A stretch of 64,000 nucleotides of DNA from Streptomyces spiralis (lineage in GTDB: Bacteria > Actinomycetota > Actinomycetes > Streptomycetales > Streptomycetaceae). The DNA lies in contig NZ_BNBC01000009.1 in the NCBI RefSeq assembly GCF_014654675.1, positions 124,001 to 188,000 on the forward strand. Direction: 5' to 3'. Below, piece by piece: positions 10,168 to 18,528 of this stretch. Under the pieces are notes generated by a model, which saw nothing but the letters and a program-made list of their open reading frames with translations, made no database searches and was not told the DNA's origin. How positions within the stretch are numbered: position 1 is the stretch's first letter; each line of letters opens with the position of its first letter. A program made the translations under genes and the position numbers.

Positions 10168-10908
10168 GTCGTCCCCGGCCAGGTCGACCGGCCCGACCCC
10201 GGCCCGGCGGGCCAGGGCGACGGCGGCGAGCGTGGAATGCACGCCGAGCTTGCCCAGGACGTTCTGCATGTGCGTGCGCACGGTGTGCGGGGACAGGTAA
10301 AGGCGCTCGGCGACGGCCTTGCGTCCCAGCCCCGCGACCATGCAGCGCAGCACCTCACGCTCGCGCGGCGTCAGGGACTCCACCAGCCGTTCGCTCTCGG
10401 TACGGTGTTTGCGCGCCGCGGTCAACTCCCGCAGGACACCGGTGAGCAGGGCGGGCGGCAGATGCGTCTCGTCGCGCAGCACCCCGCGGATGACGGTGAG
10501 CAGCCGGGACAGCGAGCAGTCCTTGGCCACCCAGCCGCAGGCGCCGGCCTGAAGGGCGAGCGCGGCCCGGCGCGGGTCGTCCTTCTCGGCGAGCACGACG
10601 GTCCGCACTCCGGGATACGCGCCGCGTACCCCGGCGACCAGGGAGATCCCGTCCACCAGCCCGTCGGCGTTGCCGTCCTGGACCGGCACGGCGGCCCGGC
10701 CTCCGGGCACGTTCCCGCCGAGGTCGGCGTCGACGAGCAGCACGTCGAAGCGGCGGCCCTCGGCCCCGGCCCGCTCCAGGCAGCGCAGCGCCGTCGGCCC
10801 GGACCCAGCGGCGGACACGTCGACGTCCGGCTCCGCGGCCAGTGCGGCGGCGAGCGACTCGGCGAAGATGCGGTGGTCGTCGACGACCAGAACGCGGATA
10901 CGCACCAC
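10126..10908 (-). CDS. Orphan NarL/LuxR-type response regulator
   Basis: 260-residue regulator. The receiver domain has the acidic pair in VLVVDDHR and a phospho-acceptor candidate in VLLVDADLGG; the C-terminal LuxR HTH reads LTPREREVL ... YLSPHTVRTHMQNVLGKLGV. An insertion of about 20 residues after the acceptor (NVPGGRAAVPVQDGNADG) is unusual. The GTG at 10908 is chosen for the AGGGGG just upstream; the longer frame to 11154 is low-complexity. No histidine kinase is adjacent. It converges on and overlaps the MarR gene by 42 bases. Confidence 0.88.
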   Translation of the reverse strand: MVRIRVLVVDDHRIFAESLAAALAAEPDVDVSAAGSGPTALRCLERAGAEGRRFDVLLVDADLGGNVPGGRAAVPVQDGNADGLVDGISLVAGVRGAYPGVRTVVLAEKDDPRRAALALQAGACGWVAKDCSLSRLLTVIRGVLRDETHLPPALLTGVLRELTAARKHRTESERLVESLTPREREVLRCMVAGLGRKAVAERLYLSPHTVRTHMQNVLGKLGVHSTLAAVALARRAGVGPVDLAGDDLAGDVVERGGQLA

Positions 10909-11235
10909 TGAAACCCCCTTCCCCAAGCTCCTTGGCAGAGCAGGGGATTCCCATTGTCCCGAGACATCGGCACCACCGACACCGCCGGCACGGCTGACAC
11001 CGCCGGCAGCGCTGACCGCTTTCACCGGCACGGGCACGACGCCCGGAGTGGGCGCCACCGCCGCACGGCCGCCGCCATGCGGAACTGTTACCCCCACTTC
11101 GGGCGTCGTACCCGGCTGTCTCGCCCCCTGATCGGCACCGGCCCCCACCGGCACCGCTCCTCAGAGTACGGCCGGGGGCCCGAAGGGGAAGGCAATTCGC
11201 AGAACTGACCGTCCGGCGCGTTTAGGGTGTGCCGC
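10909..11235. other. Gene-free divergent region between response regulator and GNAT
   Basis: 327 bases with no credible gene. It should hold promoters for both flanking genes. It contains an imperfect 18-bp-period direct repeat (GACACCGCCGGCA at 10978-10990 and 10996-11008) and is otherwise rich in CACCGGCAC units. No clear -10/-35 pair was identified. Confidence 0.6.
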
Positions 11236-11679
11236 ATGTTTCGTATTGAGGCAGAAGTCGACAAGCAGCGCCGTGATCTGCTCCGCTCCCGCCTCCGCGA
11301 CACGAACACGGCGGCGTCCCCGGTCCTGGCCGCCCTGCGCGGAACCCCCGCCGAGCGCGAGATCCCCCTGCACGTCTGGGCCCTGGACGAGTCGGGCGAC
11401 CTGGCCGGCGGCCTGGTCGGCCACACCTGGACGACCTGGCTGCACGTGGCCTACCTCTGGGTCGACGCCCCCCACCGAGGCGCGGGCCTCGGCTCCCGGC
11501 TCCTCACCCGCGCCGAACGCATCGCCCACGACGAACGCGGCTGCCGCGGCGCCCGCCTGGAGACCTGGGACTTCCAGGCACCGGAGTTCTACCGCAGACA
11601 CGGCTACAAGGTCGTCTGCGCCATCCCCGACTACCCACCGGGCATCACGGAGTACACCTTGATCAAGCCACTGGGCTGA
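11236..11679 (+). CDS. GNAT-family N-acetyltransferase
   Basis: 147-residue acetyltransferase. The acetyl-CoA-binding motif A is visible as LWVDAPHRGAGLGSRLLTRAE (R-G-x-G-x-G/A pattern), followed by a C-terminal motif with FYRRHGYKVV. ATG 11236 has an AGGG about 8 bases upstream; a GTG at 11227 is the alternative. The substrate is unknown. It ends before a 17-bp-stem terminator shared with galK. Confidence 0.88.
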   Translation: MFRIEAEVDKQRRDLLRSRLRDTNTAASPVLAALRGTPAEREIPLHVWALDESGDLAGGLVGHTWTTWLHVAYLWVDAPHRGAGLGSRLLTRAERIAHDERGCRGARLETWDFQAPEFYRRHGYKVVCAIPDYPPGITEYTLIKPLG

Positions 11680-11801
11680 CGGCGACTGAGTCCGGCGCCG
11701 CCGGGGTCGCTGTCATCTCGGCGATGACCGGACAGCCCTTGGAGGCGTCGCAGGGAGGACTTGCCAAGTGCCTGATGACGCCCGGCACTTCGTGAGGTGG
11801 T

Positions 11802-11844
11802 TCCACGTGGCGGCGCCGGGTTCTGGTCGGCGCCGCCACGTGGA
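11802..11844. terminator. 17-bp-stem bidirectional terminator between GNAT and galK
   Basis: Perfect inverted repeat: arm 11802-11818 (TCCACGTGGCGGCGCCG) and arm 11828-11844 around a 9-base loop. It lies 9 bases past the galK stop and about 120 bases past the GNAT stop, where two transcripts converge. Confidence 0.88.
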
Positions 11845-11853
11845 CTGCGGAGG

Positions 11854-13035
11854 TCAGGACAGTCGTCGGGCTCCCGCCGAGGGGACAGCCTCGAAGACTC
11901 GGGGGGAAGTGAAGCCGGCGCTCGCGAAGGCCTCCTCGATGGCCTTGGTGAGGGCCGGGACGTCGGCCTCCTCCGTGAGGACGATCGCCGAGCCGCCGAA
12001 GCCGCCGCCCGTCATCCGCGCTCCCAGTGCGCCCGCGCTCAGGGCCGTGTCGACGATCAGGTCGAGTTCCGGGCAGGAGATACGGAAGTCGTCGCGCAGG
12101 GAGGCGTGACCCTCGGTCAGGACCGGGCCGATCGCCCGGGGGTCGCCGGACTCCAGGAGGGACACCACCCGTTCGACGCGCTGGTTCTCGGTGACGACGT
12201 GGCGGACCAGGCGCCGGACCTCCTCCTCGTCGCCGAGCTGTTCCAGGGCCGCGGCCAGGCCGTCGTAGGGGACGTCCCGCAGGGCGTCCACGCCCAGCAG
12301 GGCCGCGCCCTTCTCGCAGCCGGCGCGGCGCTTGCCGTACTCGCCGCCGCTGTGGGCGTGCTTGACCTGGGTGTCCACCACCAGCAGGCGCAGGCCCCGA
12401 CCGGCCAGGTCGAACGGAATCTGGCGCTGGGACAGGTCGCGGGTGTCGAGGAACAGGGCGTGCCCGGCCTCGCAGCAGGCCGAGGCCGTCTGGTCCATGA
12501 TGCCGGTCGGTGCGCCGACATAGACGTTCTCGGCGCGCTGGCACAGACGGGCCAGCTGCCATCCCTTCAGACCCAGGGCGCAGAGGTCGTTCAGGGCGAG
12601 GGCGACCACGACCTCCAGCGCCGCCGAGGAGGACAGGCCCGCGCCGGAGGGGACCGTCGACGTCAGGTGCACGTCCGCGCCCGTCACCGCGTGGCCGGCC
12701 TCCCGCAGGGCCCAGACCACGCCCGCCGGGTACGCCGTCCAGTCCTTGTCGGACCCGGGCGCCAGCTCGTCGACGCGCAGCTCGACCGGGCCGCCGGGCA
12801 CGTCCGCCGAGTGCAGGCGCAGCACGCCGTCCTCGCGCCGCGCCACCGCGGCGATCGTGACGTGCGGCAGCGCGAAGGGCATCACGAAGCCGTCGTTGTA
12901 GTCGGTGTGCTCACCGATCAGGTTGACGCGGCCCGGCGCCGCCCAGACTCCGTCCGGTTCGGTGCCGTAGAGAGCCGTGAAGGCCTCTCTGGTCTCCCGG
13001 GCCCGCCGGGTCTCTTCCGTCTCTTCCGCCGCCAC
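11854..13035 (-). CDS. galK: Galactokinase
   Basis: Phosphorylates galactose to galactose-1-phosphate, first step of the Leloir pathway. The 393-residue GHMP kinase has the galactokinase signature GRVNLIGEHTDYNDGF, the ATP loop VPSGAGLSSSAALE, and GARMTGGGFGGSAIVL near the C-terminus. The GTG start at 13035 shares one base with the galE stop (TAGTG), with GGGAG just upstream, so it is translationally coupled. It is the third gene of galT-galE-galK. Confidence 0.97.
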   Translation of the reverse strand: MAAEETEETRRARETREAFTALYGTEPDGVWAAPGRVNLIGEHTDYNDGFVMPFALPHVTIAAVARREDGVLRLHSADVPGGPVELRVDELAPGSDKDWTAYPAGVVWALREAGHAVTGADVHLTSTVPSGAGLSSSAALEVVVALALNDLCALGLKGWQLARLCQRAENVYVGAPTGIMDQTASACCEAGHALFLDTRDLSQRQIPFDLAGRGLRLLVVDTQVKHAHSGGEYGKRRAGCEKGAALLGVDALRDVPYDGLAAALEQLGDEEEVRRLVRHVVTENQRVERVVSLLESGDPRAIGPVLTEGHASLRDDFRISCPELDLIVDTALSAGALGARMTGGGFGGSAIVLTEEADVPALTKAIEEAFASAGFTSPRVFEAVPSAGARRLS

Positions 13036-14003
13036 TACTGCTCCCTCGCGATGTGCTGCGCGAACTCCCAGGCGTCCGCGACGATTCCCGCGAGGTCCGC
13101 GCGGGACGGGTTCCAGCCGAGCTTCTCGCGGGCGGTGGCGGCCGAGGCGACCAGGACCGCCGGGTCGCCGGCCCGGCGCGGGGCCACGACCTCCGGGATC
13201 GGGTGGCCGGTGACCTGCCGGACCGTCTCGATCACCTCGCGGACGGAGAAGCCGTTGCCGTTGCCGAGGTTGCAGATCAGGTGCTCGCCCGGGACGGCGG
13301 CCTTCACGGCCAGCAGGTGGGCCTCGGCCAGGTCCGCCACGTGGATGTAGTCGCGGACGCAGGTGCCGTCGGGGGTGGCGTAGTCGTCGCCGTAGATCGA
13401 GATGGCGTCGCGGCGGCCCTGGGCGACCTGGAGGACCAGCGGGATCAGGTGCGACTCGGGGTTGTGGCGCTCGCCGTACGCGCCGTAGGCGCCGGCCACG
13501 TTGAAGTAGCGCAGCGAGACCGCGCCCAGGCCGTGGGCCGCCGCCTCGCCGGTGATCATGTGGTCGACGGCGAGCTTGGAGGCGCCGTAGGGGTTGGTGG
13601 GCTTCGTCGGGGCGGACTCGACGATCGGGACCTGCTCCGGCTCGCCGTAGGTCGCCGCCGTGGAGGAGAAGACCAGCTTCTTCACGCCGGCCTCGCGCAT
13701 GGCGCCGAGCAGGGCCATGGTGCCGCCGACATTGTTGTCCCAGTACTTCTCCGGCTTCACCACCGACTCGCCGACCTGCGAGAACGCCGCGAAGTGCAGC
13801 ACGGCGTCGAAGGAGGAGTCCAGCCACTTGGCGGCGTCGCGGATGTCGCCCTCGATGAAGACGGCGCCCGCGGGCACGCCCTCGCGGAAGCCCGTCGAGA
13901 GGTTGTCGAGCACGACGACCTCGTGCCCGGCCGCCAGCAGGTGCTGGGCCACCACGCTCCCGACGTAACCCGCGCCGCCCGTCACCAGGTACTTCCCGCT
14001 CAT
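13035..14003 (-). CDS. galE: UDP-glucose 4-epimerase
   Basis: Interconverts UDP-galactose and UDP-glucose using bound NAD. The 322-residue extended SDR has GGAGYVGS at residues 9-16, the catalytic Ser/Thr in SSTAATYG, and NPYGASK, which carries the Tyr and Lys of the YxxxK motif. Its ATG overlaps the galT stop (ATGA) and its stop overlaps the galK start, so galTEK is one tightly coupled unit. In S. lividans an internal promoter before galE is known, giving epimerase for wall sugars without galactose; no such promoter was resolved here. Confidence 0.97.
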   Translation of the reverse strand: MSGKYLVTGGAGYVGSVVAQHLLAAGHEVVVLDNLSTGFREGVPAGAVFIEGDIRDAAKWLDSSFDAVLHFAAFSQVGESVVKPEKYWDNNVGGTMALLGAMREAGVKKLVFSSTAATYGEPEQVPIVESAPTKPTNPYGASKLAVDHMITGEAAAHGLGAVSLRYFNVAGAYGAYGERHNPESHLIPLVLQVAQGRRDAISIYGDDYATPDGTCVRDYIHVADLAEAHLLAVKAAVPGEHLICNLGNGNGFSVREVIETVRQVTGHPIPEVVAPRRAGDPAVLVASAATAREKLGWNPSRADLAGIVADAWEFAQHIAREQ

Positions 14004-15061
14004 GAACTCGCTACCTCTCGCAGTCGCTCGGCCGCGCGCTCCGGGGGCACGTCGTTGATGAAGACGCTCATGCCGGACTCGGAGCCCGCAAGGAACTTCA
14101 GCTTGCCGGAAGTGCGGCGGATGGTGAAAAGCTCGAGGTGGAGGGCGAAGTCCTCGCGGACGACCCCCTCGAACTCCTCCAGCGCGCCGAACGGGGCCTG
14201 GTGCCAGGCCGCGATGTAGGGCGTCGGAGGCTCACCTTCGCCGAACAGCCGGTCGAAGCGCCTCAACAATTCCAGATAGACCTGGGGGAACTCCGAGCGG
14301 GTCGGCTCGTCCAGGGCGAGCAGGTCCGGGACGCGGCGCCGGGGGTAGAGGTGGACCTCGTAGGGCCAGTGCGCGGCGTACGGCACGAAGGCCACCCAGT
14401 GGTCGCTCTCCAGAACGATCCGCTCGTCGGCGAGCTCCCGGGCCAGAACGGCGTCGAAGAGGTTCTCCCCGCCGGTCGCGTCCTTGTGGGCGGCCAGCGA
14501 CCGGAGCATCAGCGCGGTGCGCGGGGTGGTGAAGGGGTAGGCGTAGATCTGGCCGTGCGGGTGTCCCAGCGTCACGCCGATCTCGGCGCCCCGGTTCTCG
14601 AAGCAGAACACCTGCTCTACGGAGGGCAGATGCGACAGTTCAGACGTACGGTCGGTCCAGGCGTCCAGCACCAGTCGCGCCTGCTCCTCGGTCAGGTCGG
14701 CGAAGGAGGAGTCGTGGTCGGAGGTGAAGCAGACGACCTCGCAGCGGCCGGAGTCGCCGGCCAGCGACGGGAAGCGGTTCTCGAACACCACCACGTCGTA
14801 CGCGGAGTCCGGGATCTCGGTCAGGCGCTCGCCCTGGGTGGGGCACAGGGGGCACTCGTCGGCCGGCGGGTGATAGGTGCGGCCCTGACGGTGGGAGGCC
14901 ACGGCCACCGCGTCACCGAGCAGCTCGTCCCGGCGGATCTCGGAGGTGGTGACGGTCCGCTCCAGGGGGCGGCGGTCGACCGCGTCGCGCACGGTGTCGT
15001 CCCGCAGGTCGTAGTAGATGAGCTCACGACCGTCGGCCAGTCGGGTCGAGGTCTTCTTCAC
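14000..15061 (-). CDS. galT: Galactose-1-phosphate uridylyltransferase
   Basis: Transfers UMP from UDP-glucose to galactose-1-phosphate. The 353-residue HIT-superfamily enzyme has CPLCP (zinc ligands), NRFPSL and the catalytic [10 protein letters not shown] with its uridylylated His. The GTG at 15061 is chosen for the GGGAG 7 bases upstream and because the family begins with [17 protein letters not shown]; a longer frame reaches 15115. It is the first gene of the operon, divergent from the sugar transporter. Confidence 0.96.
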   Translation of the reverse strand: MKKTSTRLADGRELIYYDLRDDTVRDAVDRRPLERTVTTSEIRRDELLGDAVAVASHRQGRTYHPPADECPLCPTQGERLTEIPDSAYDVVVFENRFPSLAGDSGRCEVVCFTSDHDSSFADLTEEQARLVLDAWTDRTSELSHLPSVEQVFCFENRGAEIGVTLGHPHGQIYAYPFTTPRTALMLRSLAAHKDATGGENLFDAVLARELADERIVLESDHWVAFVPYAAHWPYEVHLYPRRRVPDLLALDEPTRSEFPQVYLELLRRFDRLFGEGEPPTPYIAAWHQAPFGALEEFEGVVREDFALHLELFTIRRTSGKLKFLAGSESGMSVFINDVPPERAAERLREVASS

Positions 15062-15275
15062 TGTCGGACTCCCTACCGGATCCAGGTCCGCTCCGCACTC
15101 CATCACCCAACACAATCAAACATAACACATCACAACCCACCACCCCTGTGGCGTCAACCCTTGGTCAACCTTCTACATCACAATCAAACAAAGACCACCA
15201 ACAAAAGTGTTCAATTTCTGAACGCGAAGGCGTAGGTTCCCCGCTGGATCAGTTCGCGCAACGAAGCGAGTTCTT
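15062..15275. promoter_or_regulatory. gal/transporter divergent control region with ATCACA hexamers
   Basis: An AT-rich island in otherwise GC-rich DNA. On the plus strand ATCACA occurs at 15129-15134 and 15177-15182 (TGTGAT on the gal strand), with a variant ATCACC at 15102-15107. The 12-mer CACAATCAAACA occurs at 15111-15122 and 15179-15190. The S. lividans galP1 promoter is reported to have an operator made of repeated hexamers; this layout fits that type (established knowledge plus resemblance). The same sites could also serve the divergent transporter. Confidence 0.65.
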
Positions 15276-16967
15276 ATGCAAACCCCCACATACGCACCCG
15301 CCTACCTGGCGGCGGAGCTACGACTCCCCACCAACGGCCTGGACTACACGATCCTCGGCATCTACTTCGTGGTCGTCCTCGGCATCGGCTTCGCGGCGCG
15401 CCGCTCGGTCAAGACCAGCCTCGACTTCTTCCTCTCCGGCCGCTCCCTGCCCGCGTGGATCACCGGTCTGGCGTTCATCTCCGCCAACCTGGCCGCCACC
15501 GAGATCCTCGGCATGGCCGCCAACAGCGCCCAGTACGGCGCGTACACCGTGCACTGGTACTGGATCGGCGCCATCCCGGCCATGGTCTTCCTCGGCCTGG
15601 TGATGATGCCCTTCTACTACGGCAGCAAAGTGCGCTCGGTGCCCGAGTTCCTGCTGCTGCGCTTCGACCGGGGCGCACATCTGCTCAGTTCGATCCTGTT
15701 CGCCTTCGCCGCGATCCTGATCGCCGGCGTGAACCTGTACGCCCTCGCGATCGTCGTGGAGGCACTGCTGGGCTGGCCGCAGTGGGTGGCGATCGTCGTC
15801 GCCGGCTTCTTCGTCCTCGCCTACATCACCCTCGGCGGTCTGTCCTCCGCGATCTACAACGAGGTGCTGCAGTTCTTCGTGATCCTCGCGGCCCTCATCC
15901 CGATCGTGGTGCTCAGCCTGAAGAAGGTGGGCGGCTGGGACGGACTGACCCACAAGCTCACCGCCACCCACGGCGAGAACTTCACCACCGCCTGGGGCGG
16001 CACCGGGATCGGCCACGCCAACCCGCTCGGCGCCAACTGGCTCACCATCGTCCTCGGCCTCGGCTTCGTGCTGTCCTTCGGCTACTGGACGACCAACTTC
16101 GCCGAGGTGCAGCGCGCGCTGTCCGCGAAGAACCTCTCCGCCGCCCAGCGCACCCCGCTGATCGCCGCGTTCCCGAAGATCTTCATCGTCTTCCTGGTGA
16201 TGATCCCGGGCCTGGTCGCCGCCGCCCTGGTGCCGAAGATCGGCACCTCCGGCTCCGGGCTGCAGTACAACGACGCCATCCCGTACCTGATGCAGGAGCT
16301 GCTGCCCAACGGCGTGCTCGGCATCGCGGTGACCGGTCTGCTCGCCGCCTTCATGGCCGGCATGGCGGCGAACGTCTCGTCGTTCAACACCGTGTTCACC
16401 ACCGACATCTGGGCCAAGTACGTCGTCAAGGACCGCGAGGACGCCTACTACGTGCGGTTCGGGCGGCTGATCACCGCGATCGGCGTGCTCGCCTCGATCG
16501 GCACGGCGTTCCTGGCGTCGTCGTTCTCGAACATCATGAGCTACCTGCAGACGCTGTTCTCCTTCTTCAACGTGCCGATGTTCGTGGTGTTCATCGTCGG
16601 CATGTTCTGGAAGCGCGCGTCGAAGAAGTCCGGCTTCTGGGGGCTGCTCGCCGGCACGACCGCGGCGATGGTGAACTACTTCGTCCTCTACAAGCAGGGC
16701 ATCATCGACATCCCCACCGACCAGGGCGCCAACTTCGTCTCCGCGATCGCCGGGTTCGTCGCCGGCGCGGTGGTCATGGTGGCGGTGTCGCTGTTCACCA
16801 AGCCGCGGCCGCAGGAGGAACTGCGGGGCCTGGTCTACGGCACCCGCTCGCCGGGCATGGCCGAGCCGGCCGCGCCCGGCGACGAGGCCTGGTACCGCAG
16901 GCCCGCGCTGCTCGGGTGGGGCGCCGTCGTCCTCGCCGCCCTCTGCTACATCCCGTTCTCGTTCTGA
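15276..16967 (+). CDS. Sodium:solute symporter (SSS family), probable galactose transporter
   Basis: 563-residue SGLT-type permease with 13-14 hydrophobic segments. It shows FLSGRSLPAWITGLAFISANLAAT-like TM1-2 sequence and the conserved AAFMAGMAANVSSFNT segment, both typical of sodium/sugar symporters. It is divergent from galTEK across a shared control region, so galactose (or a galactoside) is the likely substrate; this is inferred from context. The start ATG 15276 has a weak GAAGCGAG upstream. A small membrane protein follows 21 bases later. Confidence 0.9.
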   Translation: MQTPTYAPAYLAAELRLPTNGLDYTILGIYFVVVLGIGFAARRSVKTSLDFFLSGRSLPAWITGLAFISANLAATEILGMAANSAQYGAYTVHWYWIGAIPAMVFLGLVMMPFYYGSKVRSVPEFLLLRFDRGAHLLSSILFAFAAILIAGVNLYALAIVVEALLGWPQWVAIVVAGFFVLAYITLGGLSSAIYNEVLQFFVILAALIPIVVLSLKKVGGWDGLTHKLTATHGENFTTAWGGTGIGHANPLGANWLTIVLGLGFVLSFGYWTTNFAEVQRALSAKNLSAAQRTPLIAAFPKIFIVFLVMIPGLVAAALVPKIGTSGSGLQYNDAIPYLMQELLPNGVLGIAVTGLLAAFMAGMAANVSSFNTVFTTDIWAKYVVKDREDAYYVRFGRLITAIGVLASIGTAFLASSFSNIMSYLQTLFSFFNVPMFVVFIVGMFWKRASKKSGFWGLLAGTTAAMVNYFVLYKQGIIDIPTDQGANFVSAIAGFVAGAVVMVAVSLFTKPRPQEELRGLVYGTRSPGMAEPAAPGDEAWYRRPALLGWGAVVLAALCYIPFSF

Positions 16968-16988
16968 TCGCGGGAGGATTGGAAGACC

Positions 16989-17339
16989 ATGTCAGACTCC
17001 GAGAACTCCGCACGCCGCTCCGGGCACTCCGAGCCCTCCGGGTACTCCGAGCAGGATGTGCAGCGGGAAGTCACCGAGCTGGAGGGCAAGTCCGCGACCG
17101 CCGCGCGGATCTTCGATCTGCGGCGGATCATCGGTGGGTTGTTCGTGCTGTACGGGATCATCGTGACGGTCACCGGGATCACGGACTCGCAGGCGGCGAT
17201 CGACAAGGCGCAGGGGGTGAACATCAACCTGTGGACCGGTATCGGGATGCTGGTGCTGGGGGTGTTCTTCCTGGTGTGGCTGAAGCTGCGGCCGGCCGCG
17301 CCGTCCGTGCCGTCGGCGGAGGAGCCCATGGGCGAGTGA
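16989..17339 (+). CDS. Small two-helix membrane protein linked to the symporter
   Basis: 116-residue protein: a hydrophilic Ser/Glu-rich N-terminus of about 45 residues, then two membrane helices (IIGGLFVLYGIIVTVTGI and LWTGIGMLVLGVFFLVWL) separated by a short polar loop, and an acidic tail. GGAGG at 16972-16976 precedes ATG 16989. With only 21 bases to the symporter stop it is almost certainly co-transcribed and may be a transporter accessory protein (inference). No enzymatic motif is visible. Confidence 0.8.
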   Translation: MSDSENSARRSGHSEPSGYSEQDVQREVTELEGKSATAARIFDLRRIIGGLFVLYGIIVTVTGITDSQAAIDKAQGVNINLWTGIGMLVLGVFFLVWLKLRPAAPSVPSAEEPMGE

Positions 17340-17498
17340 TGTAGCTGGGTGGGCGCGGTCTGCCGGGGGCTCCCGGTGGTGCGCTCGCCCGCGCGTGCGG
17401 GGGGCCGCTGCGCCCACCCGTGCCGCCCTGGGGGTACCTCCCAGGGGTTGAGGCACTGAGGGAGGCACGACTGCCCGCAGCTATGCGGGTTCCCTCAG
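17340..17498. terminator. Structured convergent region with nested hairpins
   Basis: Several inverted repeats are stacked between two converging genes: GGGTGGGCGC (17347-17356) with GCGCCCACCC (17410-17419), CCTGGGGGTACCTCCCAGG (about 17427-17445), and CTGAGGGA (17456-17463) with TCCCTCAG (17491-17498) enclosing CCCGC-AGCTAT-GCGGG. AGCTATGYGGG is also directly repeated across the regulator stop codon. The region probably terminates both transcripts. Confidence 0.75.
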
Positions 17499-18170
17499 CT
17501 ATGTGGGCTTGCCCGCGCGGTCCAGTAGGCCCGTGCGGGCGGCCAGGGCCGCTGCTTCGAGGCGGGAGCCGACGCCCAGTTTCATCAGGACGCGTTGGAC
17601 GTGGGTGCGGGCGGTGCTGGGGGCGATGCCCATGCCGGCCGCGATCAGCCGGGTGTCCTCGCCCTCGGCGACCCGGACCAGGACCTCCACCTCCCGCGGG
17701 GTGAGCATCCGCAGCAGGCGCTGGCCCTCGTCGTCCGGCTGGGCGACCGGGTTCAGCAGCTCGCCGAAGGCACCCTGCAACAGCTGCGGGGCCACCGCCG
17801 CCTCCCCCGCGCGCGCCTTCATGATCGCGCGCTCCACACCCTCTATGCGCTCGTCGTGCCGTACGTACCCGGAGGCGCCCGCGGCGAAGGCCGCCGCGAT
17901 GCCGCGCGGGGAGGGGACGGGGCCGAGGACGACCACCGCCACCTGCGGACGTTCCCGCTTGATCTTCACCACCGGGTCGAAGGCCCCCGGCTCGGCCGGT
18001 GCCGCCGTGCCCAGCAGGCACACCTCCGGCGCGCGGCTGATCACCAGGTCCGCCGCGCCCGCGGCCGGCGCCGCGGCGGCCAGCACGCGGTGCCCCCGCA
18101 GCTTCAGCGCCGAGGCCAGTGCCTCGGCGAGCAGTCGGTGGTCGTCGACCACCATGAGCCGCACTCCCAT
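17499..18170 (-). CDS. Atypical LuxR-type regulator lacking the phospho-acceptor Asp
   Basis: 223-residue NarL-like protein. The receiver keeps the acidic pair (LMVVDDHR) and a conserved Lys-side region, but where the acceptor Asp should be (beta-3, normally VLLDxxMP) it reads VCLLGTAAP, with Gly in place of Asp. The C-terminal HTH is intact (LTPREVEVLVRVAEGEDTR ... STARTHVQRVLMKLGV). It is therefore probably controlled by something other than phosphorylation. ATG 18170 is preceded by a GGGGGG run. There is no adjacent kinase. Codon use resembles its neighbours. Confidence 0.85.
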   Translation of the reverse strand: MGVRLMVVDDHRLLAEALASALKLRGHRVLAAAAPAAGAADLVISRAPEVCLLGTAAPAEPGAFDPVVKIKRERPQVAVVVLGPVPSPRGIAAAFAAGASGYVRHDERIEGVERAIMKARAGEAAVAPQLLQGAFGELLNPVAQPDDEGQRLLRMLTPREVEVLVRVAEGEDTRLIAAGMGIAPSTARTHVQRVLMKLGVGSRLEAAALAARTGLLDRAGKPT

Positions 18171-18528
18171 CGAGCAACCCCCCAGTCCCCCAACGGATGC
18201 CCAATCGGGCCGTCCATGCTCCGACGGGCTCGAACGGGCGGGAAGCCCCCCGGCAGTCCCGCCCCGCATGCCCCCGGAAGCTACACGCTAGTTCGACGTC
18301 GCGCTGCCCCTACCGGCGAGAAGCACCCCGGATCGGCGGACTTTTTGGCCCACCGCGCACACGACGGTGACGTGCGGGAGCGCGCGCGGGTGACGACGGG
18401 GCGCGAAAGGTGACGAGCGGGTACGGCGACGGCCCCGCCCCCGGATCGGGGACGGGGCCGTTCTCGTCGCCCTCACGCCGTCACGCCGGCACGTCGTCAG
18501 GCCGTCTCACCGTCAGGCTGTCTCGCCG
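18171..18528. other. Gene-free region between regulator and beta-propeller gene
   Basis: 358 bases without a credible gene. It holds the presumed promoter of the atypical regulator (proximal part), a strong hairpin at 18429-18461, and a small set of direct repeats, CCGTCAGGCYGTCTC-like, around 18495-18536 next to the stop of the beta-propeller gene. Confidence 0.6.
18429..18461 (-). terminator. Hairpin terminator downstream of first beta-propeller gene
   Basis: ACGGCCCCG (18429-18437) pairs with CGGGGCCGT (18453-18461); an inner CCCCG-GAT-CGGGG extends the stem with one mismatch. It lies 68 bases past the stop of the minus-strand gene and is followed by a Cys/Thr-rich stretch. Confidence 0.75.

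Noticed and set aside
17340-17498. Small RNA gene in the structured convergent region.
   Set aside because: The hairpins fit transcription termination of two converging genes, and no promoter-like sequence was seen.
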